NCBI GenBank assembly: GCA_003864495.1
Contig: ML133463.1
Coordinates: 124,001-188,000, forward strand
Reading direction: 5' to 3'
DNA: 64,000 nucleotides
Source of the DNA: Nemopilema nomurai
Taxonomy: Eukaryota > Cnidaria > Scyphozoa > Rhizostomeae > Rhizostomatidae
How positions within the stretch are numbered: the first letter of the stretch is position 1; each line of letters begins with the position of its first letter. The notes under the pieces were generated by a model. The model was given only the letters and a program-made list of their open reading frames with translations, ran no database searches and was not told the DNA's origin. The translations under genes were made by a program, and so were the position numbers. Positions 48,291-60,344 of this stretch are shown here, piece after piece.

Positions 48291-48720
48291 TGCCAAGTTC
48301 CAGCCTTAGGTTTCCATTGCGGCACTCCCATTCATCAAGACATCGTTGCAACAAAGTGAATACTCTAGTGCAATACGATTCACCCGTGGTTAAAGCAACC
48401 TGATCTATGAGTAATGACCGAAAGAGTGCCGACCCAATTTTGGGACAAAACAAGGCTACCTATCTATGTCCCAAGGACGAGTTTCGATACTGGTTCAATG
48501 TCCACAGTATACAAGCAAAAACGACAAAAATGAAAGGATAATGAATGAGAGAAAATCCTCTTACCTTCGAGATGAAAGACAAACCAGGAAAGATGCCAGG
48601 TGAAGCTGAGAACGACCAGCCGGAACCCATCCAAGTCCCGCAGCACAGGCTGGGCGTTGGAGCACCCCGCGGGAAGGGGCCCAGCACGGTGGGGCGGGAT
48701 GGGGGTGTGTCCGCACAAAC
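48290..48720 (-). repeat. Dispersed repeat R, copy 2 (inverted)
   Basis: Reverse-complement counterpart of 46005-46480. The conserved donor-like GAAGGTAAGAGG reads on the minus strand at about 48560-48570. Short frames ending IFPGLSFISKVRGF and IFPGLSFIPKVRGF in the two copies match up to that donor. Confidence 0.7.
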
Positions 48721-49850
48721 AAGCAGTTGCCTAGTACAAGAAAGAGTGTGCAGACACGATGCAGGTGCAAAATAACATACGATAGAGCAACCCTGCTGTT
48801 TAAGGAAACATCAATAAACAAGGGAAGAGTTTTGTATGGAATGAAACAGGGAAGGGAAGTCACTGAAACTAGAAAAGCTACTGAAAAATCCTATACAAAG
48901 TTAGTTCAGTGACGCAAAAATTTATAGACGAAATTGAAGAAGTTTTGAACAAGGACACCTAACCAACCTAAACTTTGAAAGGGAGTTTTGAATGGTTGAG
49001 ACCTGTATTGGACTGGTCAGGGAAATTGAGCAACGAAATATCTAAGGACGGATAGTACGACAATTTAACACGTTTTGGAATAGTTGGAAAAGGAAAAGGC
49101 TGAAACATTTACAGAAAACAATGCAGGTAGGGCCATTGGATTGAAGATATCCGGGCAATGCGCTATAGGCGAGGGAGTCCTACCGATGGTTGGAAAACTG
49201 TTGGAAGCCACCCTTGCCATGGGCTCTATCGTATGAAACTTGCACCAGCATTTAACTACAACAACAACATTTTACAAAAGCTTTCAAAGAGGAATCTCCT
49301 TATTATCAGCTGAGTCATAAGCCCTACGGGATCATCTCCCCAATTGGATGAAAATTGGAAATAGCTGGCAAAACTCGCGGACTTCAGTGTGTTGAAGCTG
49401 AGGGAATGTTCTTGTGCATGGTGACAGTATCAGAAATCATCTTTGGTGACATCACCATCATCCATGTTTGCATTCGTTCTCTTGATGTCGGCTGTTGCTT
49501 GGCACTTTGTCGCAGGTGAACCATGGAAGCAAAGTGAGTAAGGAAGAATAGTTCAAAGCAAGGAAAGACAGAAACTGAAAAGAATCCTACGAACTTTTAA
49601 TAATCAAACTCCTATGATGTAGATATGTTATCTAAAACAAGATGAATTGCATCAAGAAAAGGGGCCTACTTTTTTATTAGTTTACTGGATAGGGCGTTGG
49701 GGGTATATCACAGCTCAAAGACGTAGAAGGTATTTACAAAGCAAGAGGCAACAATCTCCTTGTCCAATTGGCAGAGAAAAATCACATTTTTTGATTAAAA
49801 AAAGGGAAACACAAACCTAATGCAGTCTCACATTAACAACAAGGCAATGG
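48721..49850. other. Intergenic, no recognised gene
   Basis: No coding frame with a family signature. An ACAACAACAACA run at 49258. Confidence 0.35.
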
Positions 49851-50225
49851 TTATCTAACGGGGATGAATAAAAATAGAAAAAATAAAAAACAGGAAAGAA
49901 AAGCAAGAGGAAGAGAAGATAGAGAGTCCAAAATCCTCCTGGTAGTTTCTTTCTGCTCAGAGGTTCCTTTGCTGCTGCTGTCTGCTGGTTCAAAGAATGT
50001 TCTCAATCTTGGTAATAGAAAACATGCTGAGATCCTAGTGTGTTGAAGATCAGCTCCTAGGGCTCTCTCCTTTGGTGGACACCTGCTGGTTCTTGCGTCA
50101 ATGTCCATTTTCAGCCAGATATCGTCGATACACCATCTGCCATCGCAACTTTTTTGGCGTACAAATTTTAGTAAGGCCCTTACCCCCAAACTCAGCTGAT
50201 TGATAGGAAGTTCTGAATTGGTCAT
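49851..50225 (-). CDS. Unrecognised open frame, 124 codons
   Basis: The first 65 codons on the minus strand (50225 to about 50030) use a plausible mix of residues (ICDDIWLKMDIDARTS-type composition), while the rest is Ser/Leu/Phe-rich and looks non-coding. It may contain one exon of an unknown gene or be chance. No family recognised. Confidence 0.2.
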   Translation of the reverse strand: MTNSELPINQLSLGVRALLKFVRQKSCDGRWCIDDIWLKMDIDARTSRCPPKERALGADLQHTRISACFLLPRLRTFFEPADSSSKGTSEQKETTRRILDSLSSLPLAFLSCFLFFLFLFIPVR

Positions 50226-51160
50226 TTGAGCAGCTATATCTAACTTGTATACATCTTGTTTGGAAACACAGACTTAGGTATTTGGCCAGACATATCTGCT
50301 AAACTGACAGATATCGAGCAAGTTCTAACCAAACCAAAACACATGATTTGTTTCTAGTGGCATGATCAATCTTTAAGAGACATCAGCACAGGTCATTATG
50401 CACCCATAAAGGTGTACGGTTATTAAAAACTGGAAAGGAAGCTACTTATACTTCATAACCTATGAAATAGGTGGGACTTTTGGGAAACGGTTATTCAACT
50501 TAAATCACCCTACTATATGAACCATTAAGAGCCTATAATCACATAATTTCATAGACCCTTATCGTCAAAACATCGAGAAGCCTTCGGAAATATTCTAAAA
50601 GGTTTCTTTAACCTATCAAACCTTAGATGTTTTTGTCAAAACTTTTCAAATTTCAAGCACCCTACTTAAAGGCTAATAAAGCTGCTCAAATGACCTTCCC
50701 TATAATGGACTAGAAATGCAGTTGATGCTGGCAAGCGTTCTATAAGCAAACTGAACAAAATGCTGCTATTTCTTTTACCAATTAACTACCACAACTAAAC
50801 ACTGCAGAACAATCTTAAACAGTATCCCTTTGCTTTAAACAACCCTATACATGCTTACAACTTCCTTAGTCAAAATGCGCAGCGAAATACCTCCCAGAGA
50901 TATTAAACATGCACCAGAAATTGCCTTATTAGAAATATGAGCACTACGTCCTGTGCAGTTGATGTAGTAGAGAAACAGTTGCCCACGACTGATTTGCAAA
51001 CTGCCCTAAATACTTTCCATACGAAATGACCTTTTCATTTTACCTAGGCGCCATTAAAGTTAGCGAAATTTGCCAGCAAAATACTGCATTTCCAAACCAC
51101 TTACAATTGTTTGTGTGTACATGGATCTCTCATTTTAAACTTCCATTTCTACAAATTGTC
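50226..51160. other. Intergenic, no recognised gene
   Basis: AT-rich, nothing recognised. Confidence 0.35.
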
Positions 51161-51174
51161 CATCAGCAAATCTT

Positions 51175-51315
51175 CTTTTGCTCATCTTCTTGTGATCATC
51201 ATCTTGAGTAACTTCTTCTTGTCCATCTTCTTCTTGCGCAACTTCTTCTTGTGCATCTTCTTCTTGTGCAACTTCTTCTTGTGCATCTTCTTCTTGTGCA
51301 TCTTCTTCCTCTGCT
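51175..51315. repeat. Minisatellite, unit TTCTTCTTGTGCATC
   Basis: About eight copies of a 15-bp unit alternating TGTGCATC and TGTGCAAC. It gives an acidic EEDAQ/EEVAQ repeat frame on the minus strand, not supported as a gene. Confidence 0.9.
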
Positions 51316-52399
51316 TTTCTCACGTTGCCTCATTCATCAGAAATCTTCCTCTTCTAAAAAGATTACAAAAATTTACTGAAATATTTGGGTAAACAGCACA
51401 AGAGCTTGTTGAAAATGAATTCTTCAATCTCAAACAATAAGGAGAACAATCCTACAAAAGTTTATAAATAGTTTACAACTTGCAAACATCAACGTGCAGT
51501 AAAAAGTATGCAGCGAGAAAAAAACTTAAAAAGCTAAATTAGGGGTTGAAAGATACGAGGGACAAATCGTGAAGGTCTCGAATCATATAAACGATTCTCT
51601 CATAACTGAAGATTCTATTGGCTTCGTAAATTTCCGTGGCTCAGTTAAAATTTCAATGCAAATGACCTGAAATTTTCATTTAGATTCACAAATGATTCAA
51701 CTGACAGGTAGATCAACAAATTAAAACAAAGCTGATGAGACAAGGGCAGTTTCCTATTTCATGCAAAACATCACAAACAATATGGGGCTCTGCCCTTAAA
51801 GATGAATGAAATAAAATTCCAATCTTCTTACAGAAAGAACAAAAAAGTTGCACGAAGAAGAAAGGCACAAACATTTCAATTCCAACCCATAGGGATTACC
51901 CATCTACATTGGGTCTTCCGGGCATGGGGTGAAAGCTAAGAGCCGCTGATCTTTGGTAGAACGTATCTGTAGCCAATTAATTGTGTTTGACAACAATAAA
52001 ATAAAATAACTGAAATAGACGAAAGAAAGAGGCTAGTACCTTCAAAATATCAGGCATCAGCTTTGACTTTTAAAGGAAAACCACGGCCTGGACTATCACC
52101 TGCAAACATTGAAAGCAATTGATGAAACAACAAACATCGGAAAGTAGAAAAGGAGAAAGAAATTAAATTGACTGCGTGATGAAAGCCTAAGATGAATTAC
52201 TGTTAACTAGCAAACTCTAGATCCTATATAAAACCAATCTTTATTATTAAAGAGGCAGTCCTGGGTAGTGAATCTGTCAGCTAATGAATAATTCAGTGTG
52301 GTCATCAGTTGCCAATGAACTATTCCTTCTGAGAACATATGGTCAGTTTTGAAATGTGTGTTCAGCAAATGTGTGTTCGGCAAAGCAATTCTTGTTTCT

Positions 52400-52780
52400 A
52401 ACAAGAGCGTTAGACATGAAACAAGAAAAACTCTTTACCAGTCACTTCCTCCAGGATAGCATGGGAGATGGTTTCCTGTTTCGACTCCAACTCCATGAAA
52501 GGAATATCACAACCTCTTCAAATAATGAGGATTCCACCACATCTAACACAGCATACAGTTCAAGACCAGCATTAGTAGATGATGCAGAATATACAATGAT
52601 TGTACGACTCCTCCATCCTCCTCTTTAAACTTCAGTCACGAACACAACTCTCCATTCCTCCAATGATGTCTTTAAAGAAACGATCCCCACTCTGGCACAA
52701 CATGTAAGAACAGTACTTCTCAGTCAAATATCAATATGGTACTTTTTCACCATCATCGCAGTCTCTTTTGCCAAATGCCT
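52400..52780 (-). repeat. 0.4-kb duplicated block, copy 1
   Basis: Shares with 53140-53540 the blocks AGGATAGCATGGGAGATGGT, CGACTCCTCCATCCTCCTCT, TCTCCAATGATG-type and ATCGCAGTCTCT. On the minus strand both copies end in AAGTGACTG|gtaa, a clean splice donor. Coding frames are not kept between copies, so if transcribed the product is probably non-coding. Confidence 0.75.
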
Positions 52781-53139
52781 GGGTGAAATAAAGACACAGC
52801 CAATCACAGCAATAGTCTTATCATTTGCTTGCCATAAAATTAGGATAAAGAATGTCTCATATTGGGTGAATGACAAAATCAATCATTCATTTTTCATTAA
52901 CCATAGCCACGCATTTTGCAATGCAGAGTTAGTTTCAAACAAAACACTTCGGCCTCAAAATATTCCAGAAGGATGAACAAATTAGAAACAAAAATGTTCT
53001 TAAAGCAATACCATATCGTAGAAAAGAATACGCAATTCTAATTACAATTATCTCTAGCTAATCACTGTAAGAAGATACTGTCAGCTTTAAAATGTATGTT
53101 TAGTAGGCTTGATAAAATATATTTCATTTTTAAAAAGGG

Positions 53140-53540
53140 CATAAGACATGAAAAAGAAAGACTTCTTACCAGTCACTTGTTTCAGGATAGCATGGGAGAT
53201 GGTTTCTAGTCTCAACTTCACCTTTATTGAAAAAGAGATACAGTCTCTTGAAAAGTTGAGGATTCCAACATTTTTGACACAGTATGCAGTTCACAACCAG
53301 CATTAGTCATCACTTGGTGTAGAATACACATTGATTATACGACTCCTCCATCCTCCTCTTTAAACTTCAATCGCGGACAAAACACGAAATTCTTTAATTC
53401 TCCAATGATGCCCTTCAAGAAGCAGCAACTAGCGATCGGCATTCTGGCACTACATGTATGAACAGTTTATTTCAGTCGAATGCAAATAGACACTTTGACA
53501 CACTTTCATTATCGCAGTCTCTCTGTTCAAATACCTTTAA
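53140..53540 (-). repeat. 0.4-kb duplicated block, copy 2
   Basis: Second copy, about 740 bp from the first. Minus-strand donor gtaagaag at about 53168. Possible repeated exon of a minus-strand non-coding transcript. Confidence 0.75.
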
Positions 53541-56500
53541 AGACAAGAGGGAAGTAAAAAAGTCTAATGTCTAATCAAAATTTCTTTCTGTAATGAATTG
53601 TAGCAGGTTACATGGTTACAAGGAAAGAAAAAATCACAGAATTGCTAGAAGATGAACTTTAGCATCAATAAATTTGTTCTACTAAATCAGTGTTAGAAGA
53701 TTGACCGATATAATACAGCTCTTAAAATCATTTATCTGGTAACGCGTTGTTTGAATGATTTCTTGTTGATTTGTTATTTGATGATACCTCTCATATTTGA
53801 TCCATTTATGTAGCATTTTCTATCAATCAACTTTATATCATAGTACTTTAAAGTATAATAAACAGATACAACCTTAAAGTAAGTACAGTAAAAATAGATT
53901 TCTTCGTTTATCCCAAGATCTTAAATTAGCTGGGCTTTTTTATTTTTATATTTTTTATATTATATTCATATTGGATTAAGAAAATTGGGTTGAAAACAAA
54001 CCTCACTTCCCATCCATTAGCACCTCGATACTGGGTGTTAAGTTGATGTTTTCTCTCTTTTCCATTTAAGACGTATAGTTCCTTAGTTCTTTTAGTGAAC
54101 TTGATAGTCGTCTGTCATCGCGAGTCCGTGAACACAATCAATGCCATTTTCGTCTAGATGCATAAAAATACTAAATATGTAACACTCTTTCTTAATCAGG
54201 AAAGTTTTATTCTCTAATTTTGAATGAATGCGTATTGATGTGTTGAAGCCAATAAGCCAATTATCATTTACTGCATTGACTCGATGGATCCAAAGATCTC
54301 CACGTTGACACATCAACTGCATTTCATCCATTTATGTTCTTAATAAGTAGTAGGAATAGCAAAAAAAGAAATACCTTTTCCCCAATAATGAAGAACCTAA
54401 AGGTAGCCAAGGTTTTCAGTCATAAACTGGTGATGCAGACATTCTCAGTCAGGAAATGGAAGTATTATTGTTTTTGTCATCAACATTGTAACTGAGAAAA
54501 ATAAGCCATGCAACCTTTACATTGGCCTTCAAAAGTTTATAACAACTGAAATTTCATGAATAATAAAAGCTAATATTTTATGAGTAATGAAGTTCACCAG
54601 ACGGTTAAAATGTTGTCAGTGATTACATTTAAATATTTTTAGCTTGATAAATTTCTGTCAAAAGCATCAACACAAAATGCAGCAGGGCAAAGGAATGGTC
54701 ATCAGGTAATCAAGGTCAAATGTAGAAAAGATTAATGATATGCAACAAATATAAAGCAATGCTTCAAAAACAGTAACTTTTCTTTGCCCTATTGGAAATG
54801 GCATGCGATGGGAATCTTGCACGCCTTGGCACACGCCTTCTTGCCCTAGAAGTGCGAGTTATAGCACGCCTTTATCTGATCTTAGCGATGTTTCTCTACA
54901 CTGGCAGTCCGTGATTTACCGAAAACCTTGGAAACTCCTATCACTTTGATTATCATTGATTTCATCATGCAGAGGCGTTGTGGCTAGACGGGACACGGGG
55001 AGATTTCCCGGTTGGTTTCTGACAAGTAACTAGAAAACCCAGAAAAACATTTAAAGGGAATAAGATATTTTTGTGAAATAAACTCTTGTCTATATAAAAA
55101 ATTGCACTCATAACCTACAGATTTGGCGATAGACTTAAACTTAAAGGGTTGCGTGAGTGGGGTGCATGAAATTTGAAAGGTCAAACAGAAAATGACCCGC
55201 TAGACTGAGGCTTGACCTCGTAGGACTTCTGTTTTCGAAAATGTCGTGAATTCAAGATTTACCCCTTAGAGGCCTATCAATTTCACAGTTTTTAGATGAG
55301 CGCATATTTTTGGAAGCCTCCACGAGATGCCGATTATTAAAGCAGAAGAGGATAACACCCCCCCCACTTTCTAAGTCTTCCTAAAAATAATAATCAGCAT
55401 TTTTCTGAGAATCGTCGAATTTTCTATTCTGAGCGATGCATCAATTTGTTAAATTTTCGACTAGAAGATCCAATTTTCGCCGTTCTAGAGGACTTTATTT
55501 CAAAATTTCTTTTCGCATCAAACCCTCCAATGTAGGTCCTTCTATGTCACAAATCACATTCTTAGCCCCTCACAGTTTCAATTTGGTGGTGCCACCTCTT
55601 TTTTTGCGTCATTATTTTTGTGCTATTTTTGGCCCCTCTATGGCAATTTTTCCCAGGCCTCTTCTAGGAGCCACAATATCAATGGGTGAGTGGTTTCTTT
55701 TGTTTACAATTCATGTTTGTAATTGAGCTCTTTATCTCTAGATAAGTTGTCAATGGCAAATCATACAAACATAAATTTTTTGACGAGGTCAAGAAAACAT
55801 GTATAGCTCCCACCACCAATGCCTGTGAGTTTATTCTTGATGTTGGAAGGATTTGAGAAAATTGCATTGTTTGCAAAGAAAAAGAAAGGAGCAATGCAGA
55901 AAATGAGCATGTTTCTCAAATGAGGCAAGGAGATTATTACCATGGCAAGTCATAGAATCAAGAGGTTTTAGTTAGAATCAAGCAGTACATGTCAAAAATT
56001 TTAGAAAAGATGCCAAATTGATCAACTGATCTACATCTTCACTGGTTTCTTTACTTGAAGGAAGTCAATCTATGTGATTTTACCAGATTTTCAACTGCAC
56101 ACCGTTGCTCGCCTAAAATACTCAGGTAGTGCAACACACACCTTCGGGTTTTTCCCTGGTAAAGCCTGCTTTTCTAACAAAGCAAATTCTGCGCTTTACA
56201 GTTCTGACCTTTGTCCTTTGCCCTTTATGACTTTTACATCCATGAAAAGCACAAATCACAGTTATTCAATTCAGCAATAATTCTTCTTACTTCCTGAATG
56301 CTTAGGGCTCAAGGGCCTAGTGAAAAAAGGCTCCTTTGAGCACTTAATTATTTTGAGCATCCTTTTTAATAAACAGTCTTCTTAGATAAAAAACCTTCCC
56401 ATGCTAAACAAAGGGTGTGCATGAGTGGAGTTATAAACATTAAAGAAGAAGACAAAATAAATCATAACAATTTGAAAAAAGGATTAATTAAGAATACACA

Positions 56501-57420
56501 AAATGATTCACTGCATACCTCAAAGAAATTTAGAAACTTAAAATGTAGCAACAAAATTTTCCAAGCTCCTCCTCTAAAATTAATAAATTGTGTTGTGAGG
56601 CTAAAAAAATTTCAAGTTTGGTTTTTAGCACTGTTAGTCTGTCTACATCAAAACTTAAAGATTTTATTTGTATAGATAGGTGCCAGCTTGTAGACTTACT
56701 GCAAACTAGATAATTTTAGCCTGCAGCTGGGTGAGGACTGGGTTGGGGTTTGGAGGGGCCTGTTTACAAGGTAACATCAGCATACCACCATGGCCCAATT
56801 CAATTTCTCTGAGTAACACACACAAATTTTCTTTTTTTTATTGTTATATGAAAATAATTTTTTACATTGTTAAGCATTCAATTAAGGGTAACAAGATCCC
56901 ACATCACACATATTCTTCCATTATAGCCTCAAATTGATATTATGCATACAGTACTTGCCAAATAATAAGGGCAAGCCTAATCATGAGCAAATTAGAGAGA
57001 TTGGAACCTGTAGAATGCTCTTTTCAAAGGCATATTTTAAAAAATGAGCTTTTTATGAAGAAATACTAATATCAGATTGGATTGTTATTTTAGGTGTGGT
57101 CAAGACATTAGGCGTGGTTGGCTTACATTACACACTAGCTTGTGGACTTTATGTATATACACAATTTCTAGCTAACTCTCAACATCTTTTTAACATTTCA
57201 GAATATTAAAATCTCATCAAAAGTAAATCTATTTGAATGTCCATTTACCAAGTATTTCAATACTGTCAAACCTCCATGAGTCATGTTTTGACAACCAAAG
57301 TGTAACACGTGGGTGACACTTCAAAGCTCTCTTCTTTCAACAAGCAAGTACAAAATCAACACTAACATAGAAACAAATAAAATGTTGATAAGTTGAATTC
57401 TTTAAACATACTGACATGAA
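53541..57420. other. Intergenic, no recognised gene
   Basis: Several short frames (for example 54331-54092 minus and 55436-55726 plus) without family signature. The latter lies in a block with repeated GCCCCTC pieces that may be transposon remains. Confidence 0.35.
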
Positions 57421-57429
57421 GGTTTAAAG

Positions 57430-57500
57430 TATTTTTAATACCTTATTTGTTGATTCTCTCGAAGCATTTCGTCGCCATTTTCCCCGCTTCAGGCCAGTTC
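57430..57500 (-). promoter_or_regulatory. Possible minus-strand start site, YY1-like
   Basis: On the minus strand GGAAAATGGCGACGAAATG (ATG at 57478) resembles a YY1 start-site element, and AACAAATAAG|gtatta downstream could be a donor. It would drive transcription toward the duplicated blocks at 53 kb. Only the motif supports this. Confidence 0.25.
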
Positions 57501-60060
57501 CATTTTCGCAGTGGTTGCTGGGATATTGTCCTTCGCAGCCAATGGATTCCTGGAATTCCCTTGGTAGTTTTGTCTTTGTTTTCATAAAGAAAAGTAGGAA
57601 AATGATTGACAAGTTTAAGAAGTCTAACGAAGAAATAAATGGTAGAGAATGGAACCGATAAATATCGCAGAAAGGATTCTCAAGACTTACTGTATCAATT
57701 AATTGTTTTACTTAAAATTCAAAACATTTTTTTAAGCAAACAATCATAAGTTTACATTGAATAAGAATGTAATGTCCAACTCTTTCTATCGTAATACTTA
57801 TCCCATTTATTTATCTACGTTATGGCCAATAACATTATCATTAAGGAAGATGAAACGTGGTGATATCTGAAAAATTGACGTCGTATATAACCATTTCCTC
57901 TCTTACACTAGATTCCAAAAAGCATGTCATTTCTGATTCACATAATTCCGGGAAGGTTAATTTGTAAGTCACTACAATAAAGAAGAATTTAATAGAAAAT
58001 TTCGACTTGCTGCAAGTAAGGTGCATTGAATTTTTAGGCTTAATAGATAGCCTAAAGTCATATAATAAAACGAACCATTGGTTTTTGAACATTGTCGGTG
58101 GGTTTCATCCTGGCATTGACGTAGACGTTTAAAATTGAAGAAATTTTTGTTCAATGTTCTAGCCTAACTTTAGGAAAATGCAGCTTTCTACGACTTCTGG
58201 CTCTATATACTGAATGTAATAACCTTCCAATAAATTTAATGAATTTATGGCAAGGGATTCAGTCAGATATATCTGCAGATTTCAATTTATACTTTGCATT
58301 AATTAATAGATAGTAGAGACTTTGAAATTATTCATTTAAACTAAATTATATCAAAACATCTCCCGAGATGCTTATTTAGCAACAACCATTTCGCAAAAAA
58401 TCTTTTATTGGACAAACTCGACATAAGAAAAATCGGACTGGCTATGCTTTCCCCCCCAGAATTTCAGTTCTATGGTATATCATAAGGAGAGATGACAAAA
58501 TTAGAATTTTTCTCAAAAATATTCCAATTTCACTTACACACCCAAAATTAGCAACACGTTAATTGCTCCCTTTTGCCCTTCGCCTATTTTATGTGCAGGA
58601 GACAGAAAAAGGGAACACGAATGTACATGCAAGTTCATCATACTCTTCTCTGCAACGGTATCTTTGATGCAATACCCTATGCGACTTATATTCATCGTTT
58701 CAAATCAATGCTCTAAAAAGTCAATTTACGTCAGAGATCCTTTACAAGCCTACCTGCTTGGTATTTCAAGGTCTATGCACCTGTTTACTGAGGATTCAAA
58801 ATTCAAGGCACCAAAATCTTGGATAAGCGATTTGTCTACACTTTAGACATTGGTTACCATACATTTCCATAAAACCAAAGCAAAAGCACCTACAGCAAAT
58901 GTCTTGATGATTGATAATCACTAATTTGTGATTAATGATTTACAATTTATGATCGATGATCAGTAATTTGTGATTAATGATTGACGATTAATGATTACTG
59001 ATTATTAATGATTAATGATAACGTAATAAGCCTTTGCTTAATTCAATACAAAATGAGGTGCAATCTTTATGATGATACTGATCCCTAGCTAATCTGTGAA
59101 CAAAAGTTAGGAAGATGAATGAGAATAGACAAATAAAAGAAAAGTCGTTTGTAGATGCATGTAATTTTCCACCCATAACTCGTTTATAATGACAAAACGT
59201 TTTACAGTTATTAAATCGATCAAATTTGAAAAATTGCCTAATTGGATCTTATGGAGCAAGGTAAGGTAATGATAAAATTAAAAACGCGATATCACGTAAA
59301 CACACGGTGTATCTATTTGAAAGTGAAGAAGACCTCCTTGTTGGTAGGCCTACTCATGCCTCTGATGGGTTTGGACGGGGGTGAAAAAGTGAATTTGGTT
59401 GAATGTTTCGTCACTTCAAGCTGCCCGGGAGAATAAGGTTTAAAAAATCTGTCCGGGGGATTCATCCTCGCATTCACGCGAGCAGCAATTCCTAGTTACT
59501 GCCATTCAGTTTGCATCCTCTCTGCATTGAAGGATATTAGCTCATGCGAAGGAGCATTTAAAAATTATCGGGAAAGATTCTTTGTTTCTCTTTGTTCATG
59601 CAAGGGTCAATGTTAAACAAACTAGCTAGACAGCAGATCTAATTAAACTAATATCAGCTGAAATGAATTAAACATAATGATTTCAATATATATAATATTT
59701 GCGTATTTGTGTTGCATGTAACAAAAGCAAGATTAAAAAACCGCACCTTTAATAATAACTTGCGAAAGAATTCATGAATATAAAATGTGAAAGTCACTAA
59801 AATACCAAAAATAAATAATAACTTTAAGTTTCATCAGCCTTGAATGAGATTTTGATCTTCGAAATTGAAGACGTAAAAACAGTCCCTGATAAAATTGCAC
59901 ATTCGTGTCAAAAAAGCTTGACACGAATTTCAACAAAATAAATTATTTTACCATATAACGTTACAAGATTGAGATATTAATAAAAAGACAGATTATTAAA
60001 AATCTAAGCTAAATGGAGACACAAACAGCGAAATGAAATACTAATCAGAATGCAGGCAAG
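57501..60060. other. Intergenic, AT-rich
   Basis: No recognised gene. Holds the GATTAATGATT repeat listed separately. Confidence 0.35.
58905..59020. repeat. AT-rich repeat, unit GATTAATGATT
   Basis: Irregular short units GATTAATGATT, TAATTTGTGATTAATGAT and GATGATCAGTAAT repeated for about 115 bp. Confidence 0.8.
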
Positions 60061-60067
60061 ATTGACT

Positions 60068-60073
60068 TTTATT
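60068..60073 (-). terminator. Polyadenylation signal of receptor gene
   Basis: AATAAA on the minus strand, 272 bp after the receptor stop codon at 60345. Confidence 0.45.
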
Positions 60074-60226
60074 GGTTCGAAAAAGGGTAAGGAGCATGCT
60101 TCGTACAAGGGCCTGATTAATTGTCTCTGTTTCCAAGAACTGGACAATGAGAATCATAGACATTTGACCATCGACTACTGAAGTGTGCAAGCAAGGCAGG
60201 ATTATACTTATAATGAATTCACCTTA

Positions 60227-60234
60227 TGACGTCA
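60227..60234. promoter_or_regulatory. CRE palindrome in receptor 3' UTR
   Basis: Perfect TGACGTCA 111 bp past the receptor stop codon. Function unclear. Confidence 0.3.
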
Positions 60235-60344
60235 TAAAAAGCTGCAATAATTTGATGCGTTCAAGCTAACTACAAGCATTGAAGCATGCTACAGCACAAA
60301 CGAATGACAGATAAACCTAACACAGAAACGAGGAAACACGGAAA

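Noticed and set aside
51111..51392. Acidic EEDAQ repeat protein or its opposite-strand frame
   Set aside because: Translation of a 15-bp minisatellite with no splice sites or conserved flanks.
55436..55726. 96-codon plus-strand frame
   Set aside because: Begins in a low-complexity block with repeated GCCCCTC pieces, no family signature and no splice signals; probably transposon remains.
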